Part shown: piece after piece, positions 15,811 through 24,584 of the stretch
How positions within the stretch are numbered: the stretch's first letter is position 1
Layout: the number at the start of each line of letters is the position of its first letter
NCBI GenBank assembly: GCA_036395835.1
Contig: DASWCW010000135.1
Location: forward strand, 1-35,275
Direction of reading: 5' to 3'
Length of the DNA: 35,275 nt
DNA from: AP-16 sp036395835
GTDB taxonomy: Bacteria; Pseudomonadota; Alphaproteobacteria; Rhizobiales; Xanthobacteraceae
Position numbers and translations under genes: made by a program
The notes under the pieces: model-generated
The model's input: only the letters and a program-made list of their open reading frames with translations
The model's database searches: none
Told to the model about the DNA's origin: nothing

Positions 15811-15989
15811 GATGCGTGCGCTCCTTCGTGACAAGCTGGCCACCCGAAGGCCTAACCGATCCGCTTCCGATGAGCCATTGCGGCCGGACCATAGCATGCC
15901 GGCGATTACACGGGGCGATGGCTGCTGGACGGCGCCTTCGCTTGACGTATCCTTTTCTGCCGGTTGTGTCGGGCCCGGAGGAGGCAGCT

Positions 15990-16874
15990 ATGGGAAGAAC
16001 ACGCAGCTTTGTATCGCGGCCGGACGTGGTGCTGGCAGTCGGATATCTCGCGCTAGTCGCGGGCCTCGGCTGCGGCCAGGCATTCGCCTGGGACCAGGAA
16101 GGCCACTCCATCGTCGCCGAAATCGCGCAACGGCGCCTGAGCCCCGGAGCCGCCGATGCGGTGGAGCGCGTACTGAGCCGCGGGCATTCGCTGGCATCCA
16201 TCGCGAGTTGGGCCGACGACGTGCGGGAACTCGCGCCCGAGACCTACAATTGGCACTTCGTCGACATCCCGATCGGCTCCGATCAGTTCGATCCGGCGAG
16301 CCAATGCGCGCCGAGCCCGAAGGGGGACTGCGTCGTCGCGGAGCTCGATCGGCTCAAGACCGAGCTGCGGTGCGCGGCCGGCGAGCAGAAGCTCGAGGCG
16401 CTGAAATTCGCCGTGCATTTCCTCGGCGACATTCATCAGCCGCTGCACACGGTCCTGGAGGACCGGGGCGGCAACGACATTGCGGTCGTGGTGAACATGA
16501 ACGGGCTGACCTGCAAACGAAATTGCCGGCCCAAGCCGATCGACACCAATTTGCACGCGGCGTGGGACACCAATCTGATCACCAAGACGGTCTGGGCGTG
16601 GGGAACCTATGTCGACCGGCTCGAGGCCGGTTGGCTCAGGAGCAAAGAGGCGGCACAGCCGGGAATCGATGGAGGCACTCCGCTCGATTGGGCGCTGGGG
16701 ACCCATCGGGCGGCGCAGATGATTTGGGCGCTCACGCCCGCCGACAAGGTTTTGGACGACGATTATTACCGCAAGGTGTTGCCGACGCTCGACCGCCAGC
16801 TGGGAGTGGCCGGACTTCGCCTCGCGCGGTTCCTCAACGACGCCTACGGCTCGACGCAATGTCCGGTGCAATAG
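15990..16874 (+). CDS. Exported S1/P1-family nuclease
   Basis: Zinc-dependent single-strand nuclease or 3'-nucleotidase of the S1/P1 family, 294 residues. The ATG at 15,990 follows a GGAGGAGG ribosome site, so the longer frame from 15,816 is rejected. Residues 1-33 are a signal peptide; the mature protein begins with Trp34, whose free N-terminus is a zinc ligand in this family. Other zinc ligands are visible: His39 (EGHSIVAEIA), Asp in SWADD (about 76), His89 (NWHFVDIP), His143 and Asp147 (VHFLGDIHQPLH), His153, and His189/Asp193 (NLHAAWD). Two extra Cys-containing loops (CAPSPKGDC; CKRNC) suggest disulfides. The role is probably periplasmic or secreted nucleic-acid turnover. Confidence 0.93.
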   Translation: MGRTRSFVSRPDVVLAVGYLALVAGLGCGQAFAWDQEGHSIVAEIAQRRLSPGAADAVERVLSRGHSLASIASWADDVRELAPETYNWHFVDIPIGSDQFDPASQCAPSPKGDCVVAELDRLKTELRCAAGEQKLEALKFAVHFLGDIHQPLHTVLEDRGGNDIAVVVNMNGLTCKRNCRPKPIDTNLHAAWDTNLITKTVWAWGTYVDRLEAGWLRSKEAAQPGIDGGTPLDWALGTHRAAQMIWALTPADKVLDDDYYRKVLPTLDRQLGVAGLRLARFLNDAYGSTQCPVQ

Positions 16875-16954
16875 GCATACGCTTATCTGCAAACCTATGC
16901 TGGGCGAAACACTTGTGGCGCGTTTTGCCTTTTTGCTCTGCTTTTCGAATTCTC

Positions 16955-17806
16955 TTACGGCCCCACCCCCGCAATCCGCGCGCTCTCCTCCCATAGCCGC
17001 CGTGCGGCCGCGTCGTCCCGCGCTTCCGGCGAGGGAGCTTTCGGCGCGCAGCGGTCGTAATAGCCGCCGGTCTTGCCTTCGACCTCGGGCGAGCTCGCGA
17101 GATAGGCCGGGGTCTCCGCGCCGCGCTCCGGCGAGATCGCGAACATTTGTTTCACGATCCGCGTTCCCACCCCGACCACGCCGGGATTGTTGTCGCCGAA
17201 CCGGCTGTTGACGAAGCCTGGATGCAGGCAATTGGCCGTGACGCCGCTGCCTGCGAGCCGCCGCGCCAGCTCGCGCGTGAACAAGATGTTGCAGAGCTTG
17301 GAACGCGAATACGCCCGCATCCCGCTGTAGCCGCGCGCGCTTTGCAGGTCGCCGAAATCAAGCCTCGCGCCGCGATGCGCGTCGGATGCGACATTGACGA
17401 TGCGGGCAGGGGAGGAGGCCACGAGCCTGTCGCGCAACAGCGCGGTGAGCACGAAATAGGCCATGTGGTTCAGCGCGAACGTGCGCTCGAGCCCGTCCGC
17501 GGTGACCTGGCGCCGCCAGAACATGGCGCCGGCGTTGTTGATCAGCACGTCGATGCGGGAGAGCGCGTTGAGGCCGGCCGCGAGCGTGCGCAGCGCATCG
17601 AGCCGCGCGAGATCGGCGTAATGCACGCTCACCTCGGCCCGCGGCGCCCGGGCCTTGATCCGCACGCGCGCCGCTTCGCCCCGCGCCGGGTCGCGCCCGA
17701 CCAGCACGAGCCGGGCCCCCTTGGCGGCGAGCCGCTCCGCCGTGACCAGCCCGATCCCGGAGGTCGCGCCGGTGATGACGCAGAGCTTGCCCTCCATGCC
17801 GGCCAT
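16955..17806 (-). CDS. Short-chain dehydrogenase/reductase, retinol-dehydrogenase-like
   Basis: NAD(P)-dependent oxidoreductase of the classical SDR family, 283 residues. It shows the Rossmann cofactor motif TGATSGIG (12-19), VGRDP after strand two, NNAG (90-93), catalytic Ser141 (NVASDAH) and Tyr166/Lys170 (YSRSK), and NCLHPGFV further on. The layout, with ALNHMAYFVLTALL and YSRSKLCNILF, resembles the retinol dehydrogenase/protochlorophyllide-reductase-like branch. The substrate is unknown. It is convergent with the nuclease and divergent from the AMP-dependent ligase (73 bases between starts), so it could share control with that lipid/acyl-CoA-type gene group. A second Met (residue 4) is an alternative start. 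Confidence 0.9.
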   Translation of the reverse strand: MAGMEGKLCVITGATSGIGLVTAERLAAKGARLVLVGRDPARGEAARVRIKARAPRAEVSVHYADLARLDALRTLAAGLNALSRIDVLINNAGAMFWRRQVTADGLERTFALNHMAYFVLTALLRDRLVASSPARIVNVASDAHRGARLDFGDLQSARGYSGMRAYSRSKLCNILFTRELARRLAGSGVTANCLHPGFVNSRFGDNNPGVVGVGTRIVKQMFAISPERGAETPAYLASSPEVEGKTGGYYDRCAPKAPSPEARDDAAARRLWEESARIAGVGP

Positions 17807-17879
17807 CGGTCATCCTCATTGGCGTTGCCGGCATTCAATAACAGTCCAGGCCATCTTGGTCACCCGCCGCGCCGAGGCG

Positions 17880-19490
17880 ATGTCGATGACGCCCCATTCG
17901 ACCCTTCCCGCGTTGCTCGATCGGCATCTCGCCGAGCGGCCGGACGCGCCCGCCTTCATCGACGGCGAGAGGCCCATCACCCATGCCGAATTCGATGCGC
18001 TTTGCTGCAAGACCGCCGCCTGGTTGACGGCGCAAGGCGTGCGCTGCGGGGATCGGGTTGCGGTCTGGCTGGTGAACCGGGTCGAATGGCTGGCGCTGCT
18101 GTTCGGGCTCGCGCGGATCGGCGCGGCGCTGGTCGCGGTCAACACCCGCTTCCGGGCGGCCGAGCTCGAGCATGTGCTGCGCCGCTCCGGCGCACGCATG
18201 CTGGTGCTCGAGCCCTCGTTCAAGAAGATCGATTTTCCGGCGATTCTGGCCGAGGTCGACGCGGCGGCGGCGCAATCGCTCAAGCAGGTCGCCGTGATCC
18301 GCCCCGGCTCCGCGGTTCCCCCCAAGGTGCTCGGCAAGCCGACCGTCGCATTCGACGCCTTCGAGCGTCGGCTTCCCGAGGTGCCGGATCGCTCCGATCC
18401 CGAGGCGATCGTCGCGCTGTTCACGACGTCCGGCACGACCAAAGGTCCGAAGCTCGTCATGCATCCGCAGCGATCGGTCGCCTATCACGCCCGAGCCGTT
18501 GCCCGCGGCTTCGGGCTCGATGCGCCGGAAAGCCGCGTGCTGGCCGCGATCCCGTTCTGCGGCGTGTTCGGCTTCGATCTCGTGCTCGGCGCGCTCTCGG
18601 CCGGCGCGCCTGCGGTGATCATGGACACCTTCGAGGCGCACGGCGCCGTCGAGCTCGTGGCGCGGCATCGGATCAGCCATTTGTTCGGCAGCGACGAGAT
18701 GGCCCGCCGCATGATGGAGCTCGCGCCGGGCCACGACCCGTTTCCTCACCTGCGCCTGTTTGGTTACGCGGCGTTCCAGCCCGGCAGTGCCGAGCTCGGC
18801 AAAGCCGGCTGGGAGCGGCGTATCCCGCTGGTGGGTCTTTACGGCTCGAGCGAGGCCCAGGCGCTGTTCGCGTTTCAGCCGCTTGCCTTGCCGCTGGAGC
18901 AGAGGATCGAGCCCGGCGGGCTGCCGGTCGCGGGCGCCGATGCCGAGATCCGCATTCGCGACGTCGACAGCGGCGAGCTGGTCGAGACCGGCCGCAGCGG
19001 CGAGATCGAGATCCGCGCGCCGAGCCTGTTCGCCGGCTATTGCAACGATCCCGAAGCCACCGCGGCGGCGATGCGTCCCGACGGCTTTTTCCGCACCGGC
19101 GACATCGGCCGCCTGCGCGCCGACGGCAGCTTCGTGTTCGAGACCCGACGCGGCGATGCCATCCGGCTCGGCGGTTTTTTGGTGAGCCCGGTCGAGATCG
19201 AGGACGCCTTGAAGCGGATCCCCGCGGTGGCGGACGCCCAGGTGATCGGCATAGAGCTCGATGGCCAGATGCGTTGCGCCGCCTTCGTGATACCGGCCGA
19301 TGGCCCCGCTCCGCGCGAAAGCGAGATCATCTCGGCCGCAGCGTCGATCATGGCCGGCTTCAAGGTGCCGGCGCGGGTCTGGTTCCTCGATGCGTTTCCG
19401 GTGACGCAGAGCGCGAACGGCACGAAAATCCAACGCAACAAGCTGCGCGATATGGCGATCGAACGCCTGCGCCAATCGCATGCGGCGTAA
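17880..19490 (+). CDS. AMP-dependent acyl/aryl-CoA synthetase (ligase)
   Basis: Class I adenylate-forming enzyme, 536 residues, which activates a carboxylic acid with ATP and normally transfers it to CoA. Visible motifs are the P-loop TTSGTTKGPK (about 182-191), YGSSEAQALF (A5), FRTGDIGRL with the ribose-binding Asp (A7), the hinge region after FETRRGDAIRLGG, and NGTKIQRNKLR near the C-terminus containing the A10 lysine. The ATG at 17,880 is preferred because the frame upstream overlaps the divergent SDR gene and lacks family sequence; a second ATG lies two codons later. VOC-fold and thioesterase genes follow after 52 and 36 bases. The acid substrate cannot be told from the sequence. Confidence 0.9.
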   Translation: MSMTPHSTLPALLDRHLAERPDAPAFIDGERPITHAEFDALCCKTAAWLTAQGVRCGDRVAVWLVNRVEWLALLFGLARIGAALVAVNTRFRAAELEHVLRRSGARMLVLEPSFKKIDFPAILAEVDAAAAQSLKQVAVIRPGSAVPPKVLGKPTVAFDAFERRLPEVPDRSDPEAIVALFTTSGTTKGPKLVMHPQRSVAYHARAVARGFGLDAPESRVLAAIPFCGVFGFDLVLGALSAGAPAVIMDTFEAHGAVELVARHRISHLFGSDEMARRMMELAPGHDPFPHLRLFGYAAFQPGSAELGKAGWERRIPLVGLYGSSEAQALFAFQPLALPLEQRIEPGGLPVAGADAEIRIRDVDSGELVETGRSGEIEIRAPSLFAGYCNDPEATAAAMRPDGFFRTGDIGRLRADGSFVFETRRGDAIRLGGFLVSPVEIEDALKRIPAVADAQVIGIELDGQMRCAAFVIPADGPAPRESEIISAAASIMAGFKVPARVWFLDAFPVTQSANGTKIQRNKLRDMAIERLRQSHAA

Positions 19491-19542
19491 TGGCAACAGC
19501 GCCTCGGCGGCCATAGATGGAGCCAACACCAGGAGCCGCGTC

Positions 19543-20112
19543 ATGAGCAGTTCCGAGCAGACGGCCGAAGCCCGAAAAACCCTTACGCCGCATCCGATCG
19601 ATCGCGGGGTGCGGATCGGGCATGTGCACCTGAAAGTCGCCGATCTCGAGCGGGCGCTGAAATTCTATTGCGGCGTGCTCGGCTTCGAGTTGACGCAGCG
19701 GCGCAGCGGTGCCGCCTTCGTGTCGGCCGGCGGCTATCACCACCACATCGCGATCAACACCTGGGAGAGTCTCGGCGGATCGCCGCCGCCGCCCGGGACG
19801 ACCGGGCTCTATCATCTCGCGATCCTCTATCCGACCCGCGCCGCGCTCGCGGACGCGCTGTGCCGCTTGATCAAGGCGGGCATTCGGCTCGACGGCGCCT
19901 CGGATCACGGCGTGAGCGAGGCGCTCTATCTGCGCGATCCCGACCAGAACGGGGTCGAGCTCTATTGCGACCGGCCGCAGCAGCTTTGGCCGCGGACGCC
20001 GGACGGCAAGCTCGACATGATCACGCGCCGGCTCGATCTCGACGATCTGCTGCGCGAATCGCCGGCCAAGCCGAGGACGGAAGATCGCGCAGGCGAAGTG
20101 CGCGACCTCTGA
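19543..20112 (+). CDS. VOC-superfamily (glyoxalase/extradiol dioxygenase-like) protein
   Basis: A 189-residue metal-dependent protein of the vicinal-oxygen-chelate fold, with two betaalphabetabetabeta modules. RIGHVHLKVADLERALKFY opens module one, and HVHL supplies a metal His. Module two has LYHLAILYP (second His) and NGVELYCDRP (Glu ligand). This HHE pattern and the single-domain length resemble CatE-like 2,3-dioxygenases and glyoxalase-like proteins; the reaction is not resolved. AGGAG (19,531-19,535) precedes the chosen ATG at 19,543. It lies in a run after the AMP-dependent ligase and before the acyl-CoA thioesterase. The tail after about residue 150 is charged and outside the fold. Confidence 0.85.
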   Translation: MSSSEQTAEARKTLTPHPIDRGVRIGHVHLKVADLERALKFYCGVLGFELTQRRSGAAFVSAGGYHHHIAINTWESLGGSPPPPGTTGLYHLAILYPTRAALADALCRLIKAGIRLDGASDHGVSEALYLRDPDQNGVELYCDRPQQLWPRTPDGKLDMITRRLDLDDLLRESPAKPRTEDRAGEVRDL

Positions 20113-20148
20113 GTACCGCTCCCAACTCCCGCATCAACTGATCTTGCC

Positions 20149-20559
20149 ATGGCGCAAACCCAAGACGTCCGCACCGAGGCTGCGCCGCACGAGCCTCGCG
20201 GCGAGCTTTCCATCCGCACGCTGGCAATGCCGGCCGACACCAATCAGAACGGCGACATTTTCGGCGGCTGGGTGCTCGGCCAAATGGACATCGCGGGCGG
20301 CATCTTCGCCTCCAAGATCGCCAAGGGGCGCTGCGTGACCATCGCGGTCGATGCCATGACGTTCCGCAAGCCGGTCTATGTCGGCGACGTGGTGTGCGTC
20401 TATGCCGGCTTGATCCGGACCGGCACCACTTCGATTACGGTGCGGGTCGAGGCCTGGGTGATCCGGCGCAACGAGACCGGTCGCATTCTGGTGACCGAAG
20501 GCAATTTCACTTATGTGGCCATCGATGAAAAAGGCCGGCCGCGGCAGGTGGAAAGATGA
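20149..20559 (+). CDS. Acyl-CoA thioesterase, YciA-type hotdog fold
   Basis: A 136-residue single hotdog-domain thioesterase that hydrolyses acyl-CoAs to free acid and CoA, normally a hexamer. The family signature PADTNQNGDIFGGWVLGQMD (residues 28-47) is complete and includes the catalytic Asp in NGDIFGGW. TFRKPVYVGDVVCVYA follows, the usual strand after the helix. The N-terminal 20 residues are variable. It begins 36 bases after the VOC gene and ends the plus-strand ligase-VOC-thioesterase group, pairing an acyl-CoA-forming with an acyl-CoA-cleaving enzyme. Confidence 0.93.
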   Translation: MAQTQDVRTEAAPHEPRGELSIRTLAMPADTNQNGDIFGGWVLGQMDIAGGIFASKIAKGRCVTIAVDAMTFRKPVYVGDVVCVYAGLIRTGTTSITVRVEAWVIRRNETGRILVTEGNFTYVAIDEKGRPRQVER

Positions 20560-20630
20560 CGTTTGTCGGAGTCTGCACGGCCGAGCGATGTATCCGTCGC
20601 CGAGGCCCAGGGCTACCCCCATGGAGCCTC

Positions 20631-20656
20631 GGAACTTTTGGTCGGATGCTCAGGTT
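20631..20656 (+). promoter_or_regulatory. Putative EcfG (general stress) promoter of the pentose-phosphate operon
   Basis: GGAAC (20,631-20,635) and GGTT (20,653-20,656) are separated by 17 bases, 60 bases before the tkt start at 20,716. The alphaproteobacterial general-stress sigma factor EcfG is known to use GGAAC-N16/17-CGTT. The -35 is exact and the -10 differs at one base. The match is by eye and unproven. Confidence 0.4.
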
Positions 20657-20715
20657 TACGGCGGGGGTGCTTCTCCGCCCCGAGCTGCCACCATGAGATG
20701 GCGAGAAGCATTTCG

Positions 20716-22815
20716 ATGAGCAGCAAGACCTCGACAGGCTATGCCGCGCGGAGCCCGCAGCAGGCTGCGACCGAACGGCACAACCTCGACCGGCTCGCCA
20801 TCGACACCATCCGCACGTTGGCGATGGATGCGGTCGAGAAGGCGAAGTCCGGGCATCCCGGGACGCCGATGGCGCTCGCCCCGGTCGCCTATACCCTGTG
20901 GCAGGACCTGCTTCGGTTCGATTGCGAGGATCCGCAGTGGATCAACCGCGACCGTTTCGTGCTTTCGAACGGGCACGCCTCCATGCTGCTCTACGCGCTG
21001 CTCCACCTCGCGCAGGTGAAGGACGAGCACGGCAGGCCCGCCGTCACCCTCGACGACATCAAGGCGTTTCGCCAGCTCGGCAGCCGCTGCCCCGGTCATC
21101 CGGAATACGGCCACACCGCCGGCGTCGAGACCACGACCGGCCCCCTGGGCCAAGGCTGCGGCAACGGCGTGGGCATGGCGATGGCGCAACGCTGGCTCGC
21201 CGCGGAATTCAATCGTCCTCAATTTCCGCTGATCGACTGCAACATCTATGTCTTTTGCAGCGACGGGGATCTGATGGAAGGGGTGGCGAGCGAAGCCGCC
21301 TCCATCGCCGGTCACCTCAAGCTGTCGAACCTGTGCTGGATCTACGACAACAATCACATCACCATCGAGGGCGATACCGCGCTCGCGTTCAGCGAGGACG
21401 TCGGCACCCGCTTCCACGGCTACGGCTGGGCGGTGTTTCACGTTCCCGACGCCAACCACATCGAAAGCATCGAGCAGGCACTGGCGATGTTCCAGTCGGA
21501 GCACGACCGCCCGAGCCTGATCATCGTCGATAGCCACATCGGTTACGGCGCGCCGACGAAGCAGGACACCGCGGCCGCGCACGGCGAGCCGCTGGGAGAA
21601 GAGGAAGTCAGGCTCGCCAAGCGCAGCTACGGCTGGCCCGAGGACGCGCATTTCCTGGTTCCGGACGGAGTCTACGAACATTTCCGCCACCGTATCGGCG
21701 AGCGCGGCAAGCAGGCACGGCAAGAGTGGAACCGGCTTTCCGAAACGTACCAAGCTCGCTATCCCGACCTTGCCGCGCGTCTGAAGAGCATCGGGCGGGG
21801 CGATGTCCCGGACGGCTGGGATGCCGAGCTTGCCGCCTTCCCGGCCGATGCCAAAGGGGTCGCGACCCGGGCATCGGGCGGCAAGGTGCTCAATGCCATC
21901 GCCCGGCACTATCCGTGGCTCATCGGCGGCGCCGGCGATCTCGGCGTGTCGACCAAGACGCCTTTGACGTTCGAGGGCGCCGGCGATTTCGCACCGGGGA
22001 GCCCCGGACGCAATTTGCATTTCGGCATTCGCGAGCACGCGATGGGCGCCATTCTCAGCGGGTTTGCGGTCAGCCGGCTGCGGCCATTCGGCGCGACCTT
22101 CCTGATCTTTTCCGACTACATGAAAGCCTCGATCCGGCTCGCGGCGCTGATGCGGCTGCCGGTCATTTACGTCTTCACCCACGATTCGATCGGGCTGGGC
22201 GAAGACGGCCCCACGCATCAGCCGATCGAGCAGCTGGCCGGATTGCGGGCGATTCCGGGGCTGGTCACGATCCGTCCCGCCGACGCCAATGAAGTCGTGG
22301 AGGCCTGGCGGGTGATCGTGAACCAGAAGCACCGCCCTGCCTGCCTGGTGCTGAGCCGCCAGGCGCTGCCGACCCTCGACCGCAGCCGTTATGCGCCCGC
22401 ATCGGGACTGGCGCGCGGAGGCTACATATTGTCCGAGGCTCCCGGCCGGAAACCCGACGTGATCCTGATCGGCACCGGCAGTGAAGTGCCGGTGTGCATC
22501 GCCGCCCAGGACATGCTGCAATCGCAGGGACTTGCGGCCCGCGTGGTCAGCCTTCCGTCCTGGGAGCTGTTCGAGGACCAGGACGAAAGCTATCGCGAGA
22601 ACGTATTGCCGGTCGCGATCAGGGCGCGCGTATCCGTCGAGGCTGCCGCCACATTAGGATGGGAACGTTACGTCGGGCCTGAGGGCGCCAGGATCGGCAT
22701 GCACGGCTTCGGCGCCTCGGCGCCGGCCAAGGATTTGATGAGGCACTTCGGCTTCACGCCGGACGCGATCGCGGCGGCGGCCAAGGCCCAGATTTCGAAA
22801 TGGAAAGCAGCATGA
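20716..22815 (+). CDS. tkt: Transketolase
   Basis: Thiamine-diphosphate enzyme of the non-oxidative pentose-phosphate pathway, moving two-carbon ketol units between sugar phosphates. From ATG 20,716 it has 699 residues, near the usual 660-700. Motifs are SGHPGTPM (45-52), GHASMLLYALLH, TTGPLGQGCGNGVGMA, the ThDP/Mg motif SDGDLMEGVASEA with DNNHITIEG, the catalytic Glu in FGIREHAMGAI, and THDSIGLGEDGPTHQPIEQL. All are intact. Upstream in-frame codons back to 20,563 lack family similarity. It is the first gene of a seven-gene operon; its TGA overlaps the next ATG (ATGA). A possible EcfG promoter precedes it. Confidence 0.95.
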   Translation: MSSKTSTGYAARSPQQAATERHNLDRLAIDTIRTLAMDAVEKAKSGHPGTPMALAPVAYTLWQDLLRFDCEDPQWINRDRFVLSNGHASMLLYALLHLAQVKDEHGRPAVTLDDIKAFRQLGSRCPGHPEYGHTAGVETTTGPLGQGCGNGVGMAMAQRWLAAEFNRPQFPLIDCNIYVFCSDGDLMEGVASEAASIAGHLKLSNLCWIYDNNHITIEGDTALAFSEDVGTRFHGYGWAVFHVPDANHIESIEQALAMFQSEHDRPSLIIVDSHIGYGAPTKQDTAAAHGEPLGEEEVRLAKRSYGWPEDAHFLVPDGVYEHFRHRIGERGKQARQEWNRLSETYQARYPDLAARLKSIGRGDVPDGWDAELAAFPADAKGVATRASGGKVLNAIARHYPWLIGGAGDLGVSTKTPLTFEGAGDFAPGSPGRNLHFGIREHAMGAILSGFAVSRLRPFGATFLIFSDYMKASIRLAALMRLPVIYVFTHDSIGLGEDGPTHQPIEQLAGLRAIPGLVTIRPADANEVVEAWRVIVNQKHRPACLVLSRQALPTLDRSRYAPASGLARGGYILSEAPGRKPDVILIGTGSEVPVCIAAQDMLQSQGLAARVVSLPSWELFEDQDESYRENVLPVAIRARVSVEAAATLGWERYVGPEGARIGMHGFGASAPAKDLMRHFGFTPDAIAAAAKAQISKWKAA

Positions 22816-24572
22816 ATCCCTCCCAGGCGCTGCGCGCGAAGCCGGACCCGAGCCTCGATGAGCAGGGGATCTTGCTCGGTGACGAGCTCGAAGCCGAGCT
22901 CGGCGAGGTCCAGGAGGCTTGGCGCGCCGAGGGCAAGGTCGGCCGGCTCTGGCGCAAGGACGCGAAGCTGTGGACCGGACATGACGAAAGTAAATGGCTC
23001 GACTGGTTGAATATCGTCGACGTGCAGCTCGAGCAGATCGAACCGCTGACTTCCTTCACGCGGGAAGTTCGCGCGGAAAATTTCCGCGATGTTCTGCTGC
23101 TCGGCATGGGCGGATCGAGCCTGGGCCCCGAGGTGCTTGCACGATCGCTGGGCTCGGCTGCCGGGTTTCCGGCGCTTCATGTGCTCGATTCGACCGATCC
23201 TCGGCAGATCCGCGCGCTGGAGGACGGGATCGATCCAAAGCGCACGCTGTTCATCGCGTCGAGCAAGTCGGGCACCACGCTCGAGCCCAACATCTTCCTC
23301 GATTATTTCTGGTCGCTCGTCTGTGCGCTCGTTGGCGAGCGGCAGGCAGGCAAGCAGTTCGTGGCCGTCACCGATCCGGGCTCGCGCCTGCAGAAAGTCG
23401 CGGAGCAAGGAGGCTTCCGCCGGATTTTTCCCGGCGTGCCGGGCATCGGCGGGCGCTATTCGGTGCTATCGAATTTCGGCATGGTGCCGCTCGCGGCGTG
23501 CGGGCACGACGTGCGGGTTTTTCTCGAACGCGCCCGCGCCATGGTGCGCGCCTGCGGTGGCGACGTTCCGCCCGCGGAAAATCCCGGCGTCCGGCTCGGG
23601 CTTGCGCTCGGCGTGCTGGCGCGCCGCGGGCGCGACAAGGTCACGATCGTGGCCTCGCCCTCGGTCGGCGATTTCGGTGCCTGGGCGGAGCAGCTGCTGG
23701 CGGAATCCACCGGCAAGAACGGCAAGGGCCTGATTCCGGTCGATGCCGAGCCGCTGGGCGAACCCGTCGTGTACGGTTCGGATCGGGTGTTCATCTATCT
23801 GCGCGATTTGCAGAGACCCGAGCCGGCGCAGGACCGCGCGATTGGGGCCCTGCAAAAAGCCGGGCAACCGCTCGTGCGCCTGAGTATGCAAAATGCCGGT
23901 TTCCTCGGGCAGGAATTCTTCCGCTGGGAGATCGCGACTGCCGTTGCCGGCGCCCTGATCGGGATCAATCCGTTCGATCAGCCCGACGTGGAAGCGAGCA
24001 AAATCGCTACCCGCGAGCTTACCGATGCCTACGAGAGGGAAGGATCGGTTTCGGCCGAGAGCGCGGTATGCGAGCAGAACGGCATCGCACTGTTCACCGA
24101 TGATGCCAACGCGCGCGCGCTCGAGGCGGCGGGCGCCGGCGACACGCTCGAGAGCTGGCTGGGCGCGCATTTCGCCCGCATCCGCGCCGGCGATTATTTT
24201 GCCGTGCTCGCCTATCTCGAGCGCAACGATGCGCACGTTACATCGCTGCAACGGCTGCGGACCGCGATCCGCGACCGCAAGCACATCGCGACCTGCGTCG
24301 GGTTCGGGCCGCGCTTTCTGCACTCGACCGGACAGGCTTACAAAGGCGGGCCCAACAGCGGCGTCTTTCTGCAGGTTACCTGCAAGGACGCGCTCGACCT
24401 GGAAATTCCCGGCCGCAAAGCGAGTTTCGGTGTGGTCAAGGCCGCGCAGGCACGAGGCGACTTTCGCGTGCTCGCCGAGCGCGGCCGCCGCGTGCTGCGG
24501 GCGCACATCGTGGAAGACGTCAGCGCGGGACTGGCCGCGCTCGGCGCGGCTGCCGAGCCCGCGTTGAGCTGA
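22812..24572 (+). CDS. pgi: Glucose-6-phosphate isomerase, fusion-derived type without transaldolase domain
   Basis: Interconverts glucose-6-phosphate and fructose-6-phosphate. The 586 residues match the isomerase half of the bifunctional transaldolase-phosphoglucose isomerase proteins. There is a short N-terminal lead with RLWRKDAKLWTGHDESKWL, then SIS-fold motifs GMGGSSLGPEV (98-108), SSKSGTT (150-156), GGRYSVLSNFG, GQEFFRWEIATAVAG with INPFDQPDVEASK, and HSTGQAYKGGPNSG. The catalytic residues appear intact. No transaldolase sequence precedes it, since it overlaps tkt by four bases (ATGA). An ATG at 22,800 would add four residues. The operon (gnd follows after 12 bases with GAGGAG) confirms a carbon-metabolism role. 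Confidence 0.9.
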   Translation: MNPSQALRAKPDPSLDEQGILLGDELEAELGEVQEAWRAEGKVGRLWRKDAKLWTGHDESKWLDWLNIVDVQLEQIEPLTSFTREVRAENFRDVLLLGMGGSSLGPEVLARSLGSAAGFPALHVLDSTDPRQIRALEDGIDPKRTLFIASSKSGTTLEPNIFLDYFWSLVCALVGERQAGKQFVAVTDPGSRLQKVAEQGGFRRIFPGVPGIGGRYSVLSNFGMVPLAACGHDVRVFLERARAMVRACGGDVPPAENPGVRLGLALGVLARRGRDKVTIVASPSVGDFGAWAEQLLAESTGKNGKGLIPVDAEPLGEPVVYGSDRVFIYLRDLQRPEPAQDRAIGALQKAGQPLVRLSMQNAGFLGQEFFRWEIATAVAGALIGINPFDQPDVEASKIATRELTDAYEREGSVSAESAVCEQNGIALFTDDANARALEAAGAGDTLESWLGAHFARIRAGDYFAVLAYLERNDAHVTSLQRLRTAIRDRKHIATCVGFGPRFLHSTGQAYKGGPNSGVFLQVTCKDALDLEIPGRKASFGVVKAAQARGDFRVLAERGRRVLRAHIVEDVSAGLAALGAAAEPALS

Positions 24573-24584
24573 GGAGCAAGCCCC

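Noticed and set aside
15816..15989. ATG at 15,816 as start of the S1/P1 nuclease
   Set aside because: It would place 58 unrelated residues before the signal peptide; the ATG at 15,990 has a strong ribosome site and a proper signal sequence.
17147..19516. A 789-codon plus-strand open frame across the SDR and ligase genes
   Set aside because: It crosses two genes on opposite strands in a different frame from the ligase and has low-complexity Arg/Ala-rich translation.
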